Shown here piece by piece: positions 55,426 to 62,256 of a DNA stretch of 64,000 nucleotides. Under the pieces are notes generated by a model. The model searched no databases and was not told the DNA's origin. It saw only the letters and a list, made by a program, of their open reading frames with translations. Both the position numbers and the translations under genes were made by a program. Within the stretch, counting starts at the first letter, position 1, and each line of letters opens with the position of its first letter. The DNA comes from Burkholderia savannae (GTDB taxonomy: Bacteria; Pseudomonadota; Gammaproteobacteria; Burkholderiales; Burkholderiaceae): contig NZ_CP013417.1 of NCBI RefSeq assembly GCF_001524445.2, positions 2,356,001 through 2,420,000 of the forward strand. The letters are read 5' to 3'.

Positions 55426-56228
55426 AAGGCTGCTGTCAATAGCGATTGAATCTCTCCTTTGCTTAGTAGCTTTGGATCACGGAGGGTTACGATCTGACGA
55501 TGATTCAGTCCGACAAGGGACAGTCTCTTGACGATGCCGCGCGCTGCCTCGCGGCCCGCGCTATCCGGGTCCAGCCATACCGTGACCGGACGCTGCTGCT
55601 GGATGAGTCGGGCAAGTACCTTGTCGTTCAGCGCCGTGCCGAGGATCGCCATGCCCTGCGCGTCGCCGGATTCGCCGACACGAAACGCAGAGAGGATGTC
55701 CTCGACCAGCACTGGATCGCCCTGCCCGTACGCCGCAACGATGTGCCGCTTGTCGATGGCCGCACCGATGTACTTCGGCTCCCGCCCGTCAACCGAGCGA
55801 GCCTGCCAGTACACGATGCGCCCAGCGTCAACTACAGGCAGCACCACGCGGTTCGTACGGGCATGGTGGTACGCACCTAGCTTGCCGACTTCCGAGCGCC
55901 CTACGGACGCTTTGAGGAGCCAGAGGCGAGCCTCGATAGGCCAGGTATCGATGTCGAAGTTCGCAGGCTGAGGCGGGGATGCGGTCGTTGCCGCTTCCTC
56001 ATCAGCCGCCTGCTCCTCTCGCATGCGCTTGACCCGCTCAGCGAAGCTCTCCACTGGCTTCCACTCAATCACCGTCTCGTGACAGCGGAAGCACCAGCCT
56101 GACCACTTCTCACGGTCGTTGCTGATGAGCAGCGTGGGTCCGGAGCTGGACCCGGAACAGCCGTGGAATGCTCGGCCTTTCTGCCCGAGCTTGAGGCGTT
56201 GCGCGGCACGCAGCCACGCTTCCGCCAT
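55422..56228 (-). CDS. DNA primase with TOPRIM domain
   Basis: The 268-residue primase has an N-terminal zinc-ribbon-like set (H22, C24, C46, C49, H50) and a TOPRIM fold with VLVEDILSA (E176, D177) and WLDPDSAG (D220, D222). It is compact and matches the primase half of T7 gp4. It is followed by the separate helicase with overlapping codons, so the two are made together. Confidence 0.92.
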   Translation of the reverse strand: MAEAWLRAAQRLKLGQKGRAFHGCSGSSSGPTLLISNDREKWSGWCFRCHETVIEWKPVESFAERVKRMREEQAADEEAATTASPPQPANFDIDTWPIEARLWLLKASVGRSEVGKLGAYHHARTNRVVLPVVDAGRIVYWQARSVDGREPKYIGAAIDKRHIVAAYGQGDPVLVEDILSAFRVGESGDAQGMAILGTALNDKVLARLIQQQRPVTVWLDPDSAGREAARGIVKRLSLVGLNHRQIVTLRDPKLLSKGEIQSLLTAAF

Positions 56229-56473
56229 CAGTGCTTCGGCTTACGCCGCTCCTTCGCGAGCTGGATGATCTGCTGGGCGTTGAGGTTCAGCCACGTGTCG
56301 TCGTACTGCGCCCGGAAGTTCTTGCCGGACTGCTTACGCTCGGGCTGCTCACCGTCGTGCTGCTCGCGCCATCGCGCCGCTGCCGCCCGCCCCAGCTCGA
56401 AACCCGTAAGCTTCATAGCCGACGCCGGGAAGTGAGCACGCATGTACGACTCGACCGTTACCTTTGTCGTCAT
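56228..56473 (-). CDS. Small basic phage protein
   Basis: The 81-residue basic protein (GFELGRAAAARWREQHDGE; GKNFRAQYDDTWLNLNAQQ) overlaps the primase start by one base and the upstream gene by 4 bp. Its charge suggests nucleic-acid contact. No family is recognised. Confidence 0.7.
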   Translation of the reverse strand: MTTKVTVESYMRAHFPASAMKLTGFELGRAAAARWREQHDGEQPERKQSGKNFRAQYDDTWLNLNAQQIIQLAKERRKPKH

Positions 56474-56922
56474 GCGTCCTCCAGCTTGTAGGTCATGGCC
56501 GGGACACGCTTCACTCGGCGAACCTGCTGGATGCGCTTCAGCACCGTGACCTGCGTGATGCTGAACTCGCCAGCAGCGTAGTTGCCTGCGTTATCGCGGA
56601 TGAAATCCTCGGCGAGCTGCTGAGTCGGCCGCCGCGAAATGACGCGGCCGCTCATCGGCCGAGCCGTGCCCGTGGCCCCCGTACGGTGCCAGCGAATCTC
56701 GAACTCCGTGCTGATCTGCTGCTCAGCAGGCTCGGCCTTCGCCAGCTCGAAGCTGCTTGCAAAATAGCCGCCGTCACGTTCGCCATTGTCGCGAGTCACG
56801 TAGACGTACGCCTTATCGTCTTTCGTGACCTCGTACACGCGCCCCTCCGTGATGTGCAACCCTTCCTCGCCCCACGATTTGAGGCAGCGAACCTTGTCGC
56901 CCTTCTTGAACGGATTCGTCAT
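56470..56922 (-). CDS. Phage protein with N-terminal SH3/KOW-like segment
   Basis: The 150-residue product starts FKKGDKVRCLKSWGEE and GRVYEVTKDDKAYVYV, a pattern of short beta strands like KOW/SH3-type folds. A second part (VISRRPTQQLAEDFIRDNAG) is helical. It is coupled to neighbours by overlapping codons. Function unknown; another early gene (57283-57492) has a similar opening. Confidence 0.7.
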   Translation of the reverse strand: MTNPFKKGDKVRCLKSWGEEGLHITEGRVYEVTKDDKAYVYVTRDNGERDGGYFASSFELAKAEPAEQQISTEFEIRWHRTGATGTARPMSGRVISRRPTQQLAEDFIRDNAGNYAAGEFSITQVTVLKRIQQVRRVKRVPAMTYKLEDA

Positions 56923-57194
56923 TACAGGGCACCTCCGAGGCTCGCCGCTTCCTGAGCAGCAGCGGCGCGGACGTTGTTGGCATGGAGGATGGCACGATCA
57001 GCGTCGCGCTCGGCGTCGCGGGCGACGGCCTCGGCCTTCTTCACGTAGTCGCGGGTCATCTCCTCGACCTTGAGTGCGATGCGCTTCTCGGCTTCGGCGG
57101 TAGCGACCGTCAGGCGCAGCGATGCGACGTGAGCACGAACAGCAAGGCCGTGCAGCTTGCGGGTGGTTGCGGTAATGATTGCGGACAGCTTCAT
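56922..57194 (-). CDS. Small coiled-coil phage protein
   Basis: The 90-residue protein is almost wholly helical (EAEKRIALKVEEMTRDYVKK, then AEAVARDAERDADRAIL). The ATG at 57194 lies ten bases after GGAG; an in-frame ATG at 57203 is too close to that site. It shares a stop/start base with the next gene. Function unknown. Confidence 0.68.
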   Translation of the reverse strand: MKLSAIITATTRKLHGLAVRAHVASLRLTVATAEAEKRIALKVEEMTRDYVKKAEAVARDAERDADRAILHANNVRAAAAQEAASLGGAL

Positions 57195-57282
57195 AAGAGT
57201 CATGCTCCTTGAAATCGGATTGATGGAATATTGGATGGCCGCGCACCTGACATAAGCACGCGGCGGTCAGGCAGTTTGATGC

Positions 57283-57492
57283 TTACGCCTTGCTCTCGAT
57301 GAGCACCATGTGGGACGACTCGCGACGAGTCTGCCCCGGGCGTCCGGCCCAATCCTTGCGGCCCGTGACGTTGATGAGCGCGGTCTTCGGCGACAGCTTG
57401 GTGACGTTGCCCGTGAGGAGGTCCCTGTATCCCGTCTGTGCGAAGGCTACAGTGTCGCCCACCTTCACCTCGCGACCGAGGAAATCCTTCAC
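57283..57492 (-). CDS. Small phage protein with KOW/SH3-like fold
   Basis: The 69-residue product (GREVKVGDTVAFAQTGYRD; LTGNVTKLSPKTALINV) has the strand pattern of a small beta barrel. It overlaps the upstream gene by 4 bp. The gap 57195-57282 holds a GCCGCG...CGCGGC inverted repeat but no gene. Confidence 0.7.
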   Translation of the reverse strand: MKDFLGREVKVGDTVAFAQTGYRDLLTGNVTKLSPKTALINVTGRKDWAGRPGQTRRESSHMVLIESKA

Positions 57493-57707
57493 GCGGCCTC
57501 CAGTGCTGCGACACGCAGCTCAGCGTCGCCATAGTCCACGTCACGCGCGGCTTCGGCACTCTGGAGCTTGAGCTGCCGCTCGATCACGGCCAGCGCCCAT
57601 GCCTGAGCATTGCGGTAGCCGCGAGTACGGGCCTTGCGGTCGGCGCGTCGCTGGCTGTATCTCGTGCGGATACCGCCCACGGTCGAGAGGGTACGGACTA
57701 CGATCAT
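57489..57707 (-). CDS. Small phage protein
   Basis: The 72-residue product (VVRTLSTVGGIRTRYSQRRA; YRNAQAWALAVIERQLKLQ) has a basic start and helical end. GGAGCGCAGC precedes the ATG at 57707 and decides it over a longer upstream frame. It overlaps both neighbours by 4 bp. Function unknown. Confidence 0.68.
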   Translation of the reverse strand: MIVVRTLSTVGGIRTRYSQRRADRKARTRGYRNAQAWALAVIERQLKLQSAEAARDVDYGDAELRVAALEAA

Positions 57708-57937
57708 GCTGCGCTCCGGGAGTCGAAGAACGCTTTCACGTTGGCCGCTGCCTCGCGCTGCTTGTTCTCGAACAGCTCCTTGGCCTTCGTCTCGGCCTCC
57801 TTGTACGTGTTGAAGGTGCGGGTCCAACCGCCAGTCGAGGCGTCGAGCACGGCCCAGCCGTCGCCCTTGCCTTGCACGCTGAACGGTTGGTGCGGGTTGC
57901 CCTGCTCGGGAGCGTTCGTCTGGTATTTCTGGCGCAT
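57704..57937 (-). CDS. Small phage protein with WAVLDASTGG motif (1 of 2)
   Basis: The 77-residue product begins MRQKYQTNAPEQG after GGAGCAGTG and contains GDGWAVLDASTGGWTRTFNT followed by a helix (KEAETKAKELFENK). The same motif, with 33 identical bases, recurs in the gene at 58062-58388. The motif looks like two short strands with a turn. Function unknown. Confidence 0.72.
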   Translation of the reverse strand: MRQKYQTNAPEQGNPHQPFSVQGKGDGWAVLDASTGGWTRTFNTYKEAETKAKELFENKQREAAANVKAFFDSRSAA

Positions 57938-58077
57938 CACTGCTCCTTGTAGATTCTGGATCGAAGGTGGGCCGAGTTCTCGTCCGTAACTCGATCCCAA
58001 TAGCCGATGTCATAGCCCCACAGCCAGCCGATAACGACGAGGCCGATGGCTGCGGCAACAATCAACACGGGTTCCAT
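57937..58077 (-). CDS. Small single-pass membrane protein
   Basis: The 46-residue protein has one hydrophobic helix (PVLIVAAAIGLVVIGWLWGY) then a polar tail. The ATG at 58077 lies inside the end of the upstream gene, and its stop overlaps the next start (TGATG). Early phage membrane peptides of this size often act on host membrane or superinfection, but no evidence here says which. Confidence 0.65.
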   Translation of the reverse strand: MEPVLIVAAAIGLVVIGWLWGYDIGYWDRVTDENSAHLRSRIYKEQ

Positions 58078-58388
58078 ACCACGCCCCAGCCATCCGGGTG
58101 GCTTTCGCCGCGAGCGAGGCACGCCGCGACTTCATGCGCCGCAAGGGACGTGTAGAAGGTCGAGCCGCTCGCCCGGCGAGCGTAGATTTGGCCGGTCACG
58201 CAACAGATCACGTAGAAGCGCGTGCTCTCACTCGTCCGTTCGGTGTCGCCGAGGTGGAGGACTTGACACCCGACGACGGCGAACGGATACGAGCCGCCGA
58301 TGGAGTGCCCTTGCAAGCCGCCAGTCGAGGCGTCGAGCACGGCCCAGCCGCTGTTCGGCAGATGGCCGGTGTACTTGGCTTCGGTCAT
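58062..58388 (-). CDS. Phage protein with WAVLDASTGG motif (2 of 2)
   Basis: The 108-residue product has NSGWAVLDASTGGLQGHSIG near its start, a strand-rich middle (TRFYVICCVTGQIYARRASG), and ends HPDGWGVVWNPC. The 33 bp that encode the motif (58318-58350) are identical to 57828-57860 in the neighbouring gene, so a piece was duplicated or exchanged. Function unknown. Confidence 0.7.
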   Translation of the reverse strand: MTEAKYTGHLPNSGWAVLDASTGGLQGHSIGGSYPFAVVGCQVLHLGDTERTSESTRFYVICCVTGQIYARRASGSTFYTSLAAHEVAACLARGESHPDGWGVVWNPC

Positions 58389-58594
58389 GCGAACAGTGCC
58401 TCCAGTCCGCGCTTCGCCTCGCGCTGTTTGCGGCGAACGTTCGTGATGTGCCCCTTGGAACGCGAGCGATCGCGCTGGATCGGCTCATGGGAAAGGTGAG
58501 CACGCGGCACGATAGTCGGATCGATAGCCAGCGCAGCGCGCTTGCTCAGTGGGACGAGCGAGCCGGTCGGCGAAACGTCGTAGAAGCGCTTCAT
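58385..58594 (-). CDS. Small basic phage protein
   Basis: The 69-residue product is very basic (RDRSRSKGHITNVRRKQREA) and may bind nucleic acid. It is coupled by 4-bp overlaps to both neighbours. No family is recognised. Confidence 0.65.
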   Translation of the reverse strand: MKRFYDVSPTGSLVPLSKRAALAIDPTIVPRAHLSHEPIQRDRSRSKGHITNVRRKQREAKRGLEALFA

Positions 58595-58776
58595 GCGATC
58601 CTCCCGACGAGTGCCTGAGCGAAGGCCAGCCCCATTGCGCTACCGAGCACGCGCTCGGCAACGTACTTGTCCGACGACGGCACGGTGATGCGCTTGCCGG
58701 TCGGCTTGGTGATCGTGTGAGTCTTGAGATTGTGCGCGATGCGCGCCTTGAGATTGGGCTGACGAGTCATGCTCAT
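58591..58776 (-). CDS. Small phage protein
   Basis: The 61-residue product (NLKARIAHNLKTHTITKPTG; AERVLGSAMGLAFAQALV) follows GGAGGCAGC and could start at 58776 or the next ATG, two codons later. It has a basic first half and an Ala-rich helix at the end. Function unknown. Confidence 0.65.
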   Translation of the reverse strand: MSMTRQPNLKARIAHNLKTHTITKPTGKRITVPSSDKYVAERVLGSAMGLAFAQALVGRIA

Positions 58777-59120
58777 GCTGCCTCCGAGTGACGAGGGAAA
58801 AGGAAGAACTTCGAATCAAATGCACCCACTTCGCAGCGTTGGGGGCCGACGAGCTGGCCGGTGATCTTGCCGGTCCAGTCGATCTCGGCCTTGGCTATGC
58901 AGTCTTGCGCCAGCTCGGCAGCGAGCGCATGGGTGGCGGCAGTCGGTGCCCTGCCGGTGTACTTGACTGCGGCACAGAGGGTCTGTTCGGTGGCTGACTG
59001 TTGAATGTCTGCCGTAACGATGAGGAAACCGAATCGATTAAGCGTCGCGACGGTATGCAGGATGGTGTTGTCCGGCCTTCCGTCATTGCGGGCAAGGCCG
59101 ATGTTCAGATGGAATTGCAT
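58773..59120 (-). CDS. Early phage protein of unknown function
   Basis: The 115-residue product has LNRFGFLIVTADIQQSATEQ, CAAVKYTGRAPTAA and AELAQDCIAKAEIDWTGKIT, suggesting alternating strands and helices in a small alpha/beta fold. No motif is recognised. The gap upstream (59121-59193) holds a GGCCG...CGGCC inverted repeat. Confidence 0.7.
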   Translation of the reverse strand: MQFHLNIGLARNDGRPDNTILHTVATLNRFGFLIVTADIQQSATEQTLCAAVKYTGRAPTAATHALAAELAQDCIAKAEIDWTGKITGQLVGPQRCEVGAFDSKFFLFPRHSEAA

Positions 59121-59193
59121 TGCAGGCTCCCGGCAGGCGTCATGCGCCCTTCGATGAGAAATGGATGGCCGACTAGCGCGGCCGAGGAGAGGC

Positions 59194-59694
59194 TTACGCC
59201 TTGGACTTTGCGTCTTCGGACTTGACGAGATCGCCGACAGCGAGCAGCGCCTTGGTCAGCTCAGGATTGTTCGTCTTCGCGCCAGCACGCTTGATCTTGC
59301 TGAGCAGCGAGCGCACAGCGCCATTCACGTCGAACAGCTCGTCCGGGTCGCGCTCTTTCTTGCCGAGCGAGTGCCACGGATTCAGAGCCGCTTCTTCGAG
59401 ATCGGCCACGCCTTCCCGGTCGAACACGAACGGCGTGTCGAGCTTGGTCTTCGGGTCAGTGTTCGCCTTGACCTTGCCGTACAGCAGGAACCACTCGGCG
59501 AGAGCGGACGAGCGGGAACCCTTCAATTCACGGACGGCGGCGAACAGCTTGTTCACGTAGAACGTGTTGCCGTGCTCGGCGACTGCGTTGATGGCCGACA
59601 GGCCGACTTGCTGGATGTCATTCTGGAGTTTCACGCCGCGAGTGGTGATGGACTTGATTGCCTTGTCCATTGCGGCATTCGAGAGGTACGTCAT
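59194..59694 (-). CDS. Conserved-type early podophage protein
   Basis: The 166-residue product (KSITTRGVKLQNDIQQVGLS, NKLFAAVRELKGSRSSALAE, WFLLYGKVKAN) resembles a family often found in the early region of podo- and siphophages, with no known role. A helical C-terminal half ends in Lys/Asp-rich sequence. GGAGCCAATATGA carries its start. The gap upstream (59695-59804) contains a CGGGC...GCCCG hairpin only. Confidence 0.75.
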   Translation of the reverse strand: MTYLSNAAMDKAIKSITTRGVKLQNDIQQVGLSAINAVAEHGNTFYVNKLFAAVRELKGSRSSALAEWFLLYGKVKANTDPKTKLDTPFVFDREGVADLEEAALNPWHSLGKKERDPDELFDVNGAVRSLLSKIKRAGAKTNNPELTKALLAVGDLVKSEDAKSKA

Positions 59695-59804
59695 ATTGGC
59701 TCCTATCGGGCGTCATGCGCCGTCCAGTGAATTGAAGGGTCGAAGATACAACCGGGCGAATCAGCCCGACACAAGCCCGCTGTGCGAGCCTGTAGCTGGA
59801 TGAT

Positions 59805-59981
59805 TCAGTTCGCGTCTTCGTCGCGCTTGGGTTGCTTATCCGCCTCAGCTTCATCCTGCCCGTGATGGAACAGGCACGAAGCGCCGCCAGTAAGCATGGC
59901 GGCACCCACCGAGCCGCACACCGGAGTATGCGAGCAGGCCGATAGCAAGACCGCCGTAGAGAGGATGCAGAGGTGTTTCAT
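59805..59981 (-). CDS. Small phage lipoprotein
   Basis: The 58-residue product begins MKHLCILSTAVLLSACSH with lipobox LSAC and a short periplasmic part having two further cysteines and an acidic tail (DEAEADKQPKRDEDAN). Its ATG overlaps the stop of a 30-residue membrane peptide (ATGA), so the two are coupled. Early lipoproteins of phages can block superinfection; this is a possibility only. Confidence 0.72.
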   Translation of the reverse strand: MKHLCILSTAVLLSACSHTPVCGSVGAAMLTGGASCLFHHGQDEAEADKQPKRDEDAN

Positions 59982-60070
59982 TTCGTCAGCCAGTTCCCGA
60001 GAGTGGGAAGGCCGACGAGCCAGAAGTAGAGCCATCCGAGAAGGATGGCCCAACAGATGAGCTGCTTCAT
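59978..60070 (-). CDS. 30-residue membrane peptide
   Basis: An ATG at 60070 opens 30 codons, MKQLICWAILLGWLYFWL then VGLPTLGNWLTK, a single hydrophobic helix. Its TGA overlaps the ATG of the lipoprotein gene, whose own ribosome site is weak, so this short frame may serve to deliver ribosomes as well. It was found by reading the gap. Confidence 0.55.
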   Translation of the reverse strand: MKQLICWAILLGWLYFWLVGLPTLGNWLTK

Positions 60071-60128
60071 GCGGGTTCCCGTGATGAAAGGAGCCCGCGA
60101 TTCTACCTTACAGCCAGAAAGCTATCGA

Positions 60129-60347
60129 TCAGCCTCCGATGATGCACTTCAGTTGACAAGCATCCAGCCATCCGCATCCGCTTTCGGTACGGGCGATTTC
60201 TTTATTGCCAACCTCTATGGTCATGGCCTCGTCGTAAATGCCGTGCGTGTCACTGTATGGGCTGCACGACCACGCAATGGACGCGCCATACTCAGCGAGC
60301 AGAGCGTGGAGCTTCGTCAGGAACTCGACGTTCTTATCACGCGACAT
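60129..60347 (-). CDS. Small early phage protein
   Basis: The 72-residue product has the pattern FLTKLHALLAEYGASIAWSC, EAMTIEVGNKEIAR and ESGCGWLDA, which resembles a widespread family of small phage proteins with a helix followed by strands. GGAGGCGGGAC lies before the ATG. Function unknown. Confidence 0.72.
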   Translation of the reverse strand: MSRDKNVEFLTKLHALLAEYGASIAWSCSPYSDTHGIYDEAMTIEVGNKEIARTESGCGWLDACQLKCIIGG

Positions 60348-60358
60348 GTCCCGCCTCC

Positions 60359-60583
60359 TTACATGCCAACCATTGCGGCGCGGATGCTGCTAACGCCGTA
60401 CGGTGCCCCGTCCGGCGTGTGCGTGATTCCACATTCCGTCAAGGTCATGAGCAGATACTCTGCCGCTACGCGCTTGTTGCGGGAGCCGCGAACACAACGA
60501 CGTGCTTCGTTGTACAGCCACCCATCGTTGTTAATCCACAGACTCACATTCCAGTGATGCCAGTTCTTGTGCCCGTTGTACAT
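60359..60583 (-). CDS. Small early phage protein (DUF7249-like)
   Basis: The 74-residue product contains HWNVSLWINNDGWLYNEARR, the hallmark of a small family found in many phages and plasmids (WNVxLWxxNDxxLY). The C-terminus ends LTECGITHTPDGAPYG. Role unknown. It is the first gene after the 60622-60646 terminator. Confidence 0.72.
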   Translation of the reverse strand: MYNGHKNWHHWNVSLWINNDGWLYNEARRCVRGSRNKRVAAEYLLMTLTECGITHTPDGAPYGVSSIRAAMVGM

Positions 60584-60621
60584 GGCGACTCCAGATAAGG
60601 ACTACTGAGCATAAGAGGCCA

Positions 60622-60646
60622 AAGAAAAGCCACCTCAAAGGTGGCC
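60622..60646 (-). terminator. Intrinsic terminator after the first early gene
   Basis: On the minus strand GCCACCT-TTG-AGGTGGC forms a perfect 7-bp stem followed by TTTTCTTT. It separates the first early gene from the rest of the early block, so later genes need read-through or another promoter. Confidence 0.85.
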
Positions 60647-60722
60647 GCTCGTCGGACTAGTCACTCAACTGTTCACCCGCCTCGCGGCGGTCCTAGCGAT
60701 CCTCTCGGAGTCGCCGATACAC

Positions 60723-60962
60723 TTACTTCACGAGTAAGGTATCGAGAACGGCCTGATCGACAGGGCGCACGTTCTCGGCATCTTGCTCGTACAGCCACTC
60801 CTTGACGACGAATGCGGTCGCCTTCGTCATTTCGGACGAAGACTTGATCCAGCCCATGTCGGGGTGGTAAGCCGCAACGGCGTCTTCGTAGCTGAACAGG
60901 ACACGAACGCCACCCGGAAGCAAAAGCTCGCGGGCGTTGTTGGTGATCTTCCGTAGTTTCAT
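60723..60962 (-). CDS. First early phage protein
   Basis: The 79-residue product (MKLRKITNNARELLLPGGVR, FSYEDAVAAYHPDMGWIKSS, TKATAFVVKEWLYEQ) is small and mixed alpha/beta. TGAGGCCATC before the ATG at 60962 is a fair ribosome site. It lies between two intrinsic terminators, so its level would depend on read-through. In T7 this position belongs to host-takeover genes; here it may equally be a lysogeny control gene. No family is recognised. Confidence 0.7.
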   Translation of the reverse strand: MKLRKITNNARELLLPGGVRVLFSYEDAVAAYHPDMGWIKSSSEMTKATAFVVKEWLYEQDAENVRPVDQAVLDTLLVK

Positions 60963-61007
60963 GATGGCCTCAGTGGTCAATACCCGCATTCTACGGTATG
61001 CAGGCGT

Positions 61008-61052
61008 CAAAAATTGCCTCAGCGCCCGCTCAGTGGCCGACGCTCAGGCAAT
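61008..61052 (-). terminator. Intrinsic terminator ahead of all early genes
   Basis: On the minus strand ATTGCCTGAGCG pairs with CGCTGAGGCAAT (11 of 12) around a 16-nt loop, then TTTTTG. It lies 46 bp before the first early ATG and downstream of every promoter in the leader, so transcripts should stop here unless terminators are bypassed. Confidence 0.82.
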
Positions 61053-61056
61053 GTCA

Positions 61057-61228
61057 GACAAAGATTCATTAAGCGGCCGAGCCGTCATCACGTCACGTAC
61101 CGCACGCCGTGAGTGCCCTTCACATGCGCTACCCGAGCTAGAGAGTCGGTTCGCCACGCTACGAGGTGCAATCAGGAGCCTGTAGTCCCTAGCTAGACTG
61201 CCGCTAGGCCGCTTAATGAATCCCTGTC
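61057..61228 (-). ncRNA. Candidate structured leader RNA (22-bp helix, 128-nt loop)
   Basis: 61063-61078 and 61207-61222 are perfect 16-bp inverted repeats (GATTCATTAAGCGGCC). Extending to 22 bp, the only two differences are G-U pairs in the minus-strand RNA but A-C mismatches on the other strand, which favours a minus-strand RNA structure. The terminator hairpin follows directly. No open frame of note lies inside. The name ncRNA is inference. Confidence 0.55.
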
Positions 61229-61541
61229 AAAGCCTAGAATCAGCAGCCAATACAACTAGGCCGGTGTCTAGGTCATTCTCTAGGAATCTGATGGTTCGCC
61301 GCCGCTTCTCTGCCGACAGTTAAGTCGGCCGTAGCTGGACGCGGGCCATCAAGCACATTGTTAATGAGCGCTTCGCATCAGGAAGGCATTCAGAACCATC
61401 CGCTCGTAGTGCTATGACGCACACACTCGCATCCGGAACCTGCAACCAGCCATCCACCGAGCCAGCTACGCTCCGTAGCCCACTCGTCCTGCCTTACTGC
61501 TCGCTGATTCGTCGCTTTCGCTTCGTTTCAGCATGGTTCGC

Positions 61542-61570
61542 ATCTTACAGACTGCATCACCGTTTGTCAA
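61542..61570 (-). promoter_or_regulatory. Host-type early promoter (proximal)
   Basis: Minus-strand TTGACA (61565-61570) and TAAGAT (61542-61547) are 17 bp apart. Upstream GGCAG and downstream CCATGCTGAA match the next promoter, so the two are repeats of one unit. Confidence 0.8.
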
Positions 61571-61684
61571 CTGCCCTTTATGTCTCCGAATTTCTCCGGC
61601 TGCTGCCTGCATCGCCTCATTGTCTACTTGCTGCCGGTAGGGCTAGGCGTTCGTCTGTTCAGCGCTGCGTTCAGCATGGATCGA

Positions 61685-61713
61685 ACTTTACCTATCATTT
61701 AGCCAAATGTCAA
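61685..61713 (-). promoter_or_regulatory. Host-type early promoter (middle)
   Basis: Minus-strand TTGACA (61708-61713) and TAAAGT (61685-61690) are 17 bp apart. GGAGACAATAAAAGGCAG lies directly upstream, an A-rich element like that of the proximal promoter, and CCATGCTGAA follows. T7 likewise has tandem strong early promoters. Confidence 0.8.
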
Positions 61714-61806
61714 CTGCCTTTTATTGTCTCCATCGCATATCAGCGCTGGGCGGGTTCTCTAGGTCACTGCCCGAGTGTCTCAGCCTGTAGCGTGCGCTGG
61801 GAGGCT

Positions 61807-61837
61807 ATTCTATGGTGGATACTGTATGGATGTACAG
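61807..61837 (-). promoter_or_regulatory. LexA-box promoter in the prophage leader
   Basis: TACTGTATGGATGTACAGTA contains CTGT-N8-ACAG (61822-61837) and fits the long LexA consensus closely. It overlaps a minus-strand -35-like TGTACA (61831-61836) placed 18 bp from TAGAAT (61807-61812). Release of LexA would start a transcript toward the early genes, linking the prophage to DNA damage. Confidence 0.75.
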
Positions 61838-62047
61838 TATCTTGCATGGTATCCGTCGCCTACCTGTAAGCTCTGTCAGGCTGTTTGTTCGGCATTTGTC
61901 ATGCGCTCGCTTCACAAGGCTTTCCCGTGCCTATTCCTAGGCTCAGGGCAGACAGCTTTCTGTCCGGGCTGCTCGGCAGGCTGGGCAGAGTCCGGCTGCT
62001 GCTCGCTCGGCGGGCTGCTGCTGGGCTGCTGGCAATAGATGCGGCGC

Positions 62048-62071
62048 ATGTCTTTAGAGGGGAATGAAATC
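62048..62071 (-). promoter_or_regulatory. Phage RNA polymerase promoter (leader)
   Basis: Minus-strand GATTTCATTCCCCTCTAAAG gives +1 G at 62052. It lies upstream of the whole phage transcription unit, like the left-end promoter of T7, and would let phage polymerase read the early region. Confidence 0.8.
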
Positions 62072-62256
62072 AAAAGAGGACAGATGCCCGCCCACACGCG
62101 CAGCGCCGCGAGCCTAAGCGCCAGCGTCCAGCTTGTGCTGAACTATCCGCACCTGATACGCTCAGGACGCGATCACAGCCCCCCGCTGCGCCCTTCCCGG
62201 CCCTTCCGGCTAACCGTGGAATGCATGACCGTCTCCAAACTGTCTCAAGGGCTGTC

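Noticed and set aside
57200..59804. GC-rich hairpins in the gaps of the early block (near 57230, 59165, 59760) considered as terminators
   Set aside because: None is followed by a T run on the minus strand; they may affect processing, but termination is not supported.
61414..62038. Plus-strand frames in the prophage leader (up to 151 codons)
   Set aside because: They run against the transcription unit through promoters and repeats, lack ribosome sites, and have Ser/Leu/Cys-rich compositions typical of chance frames.
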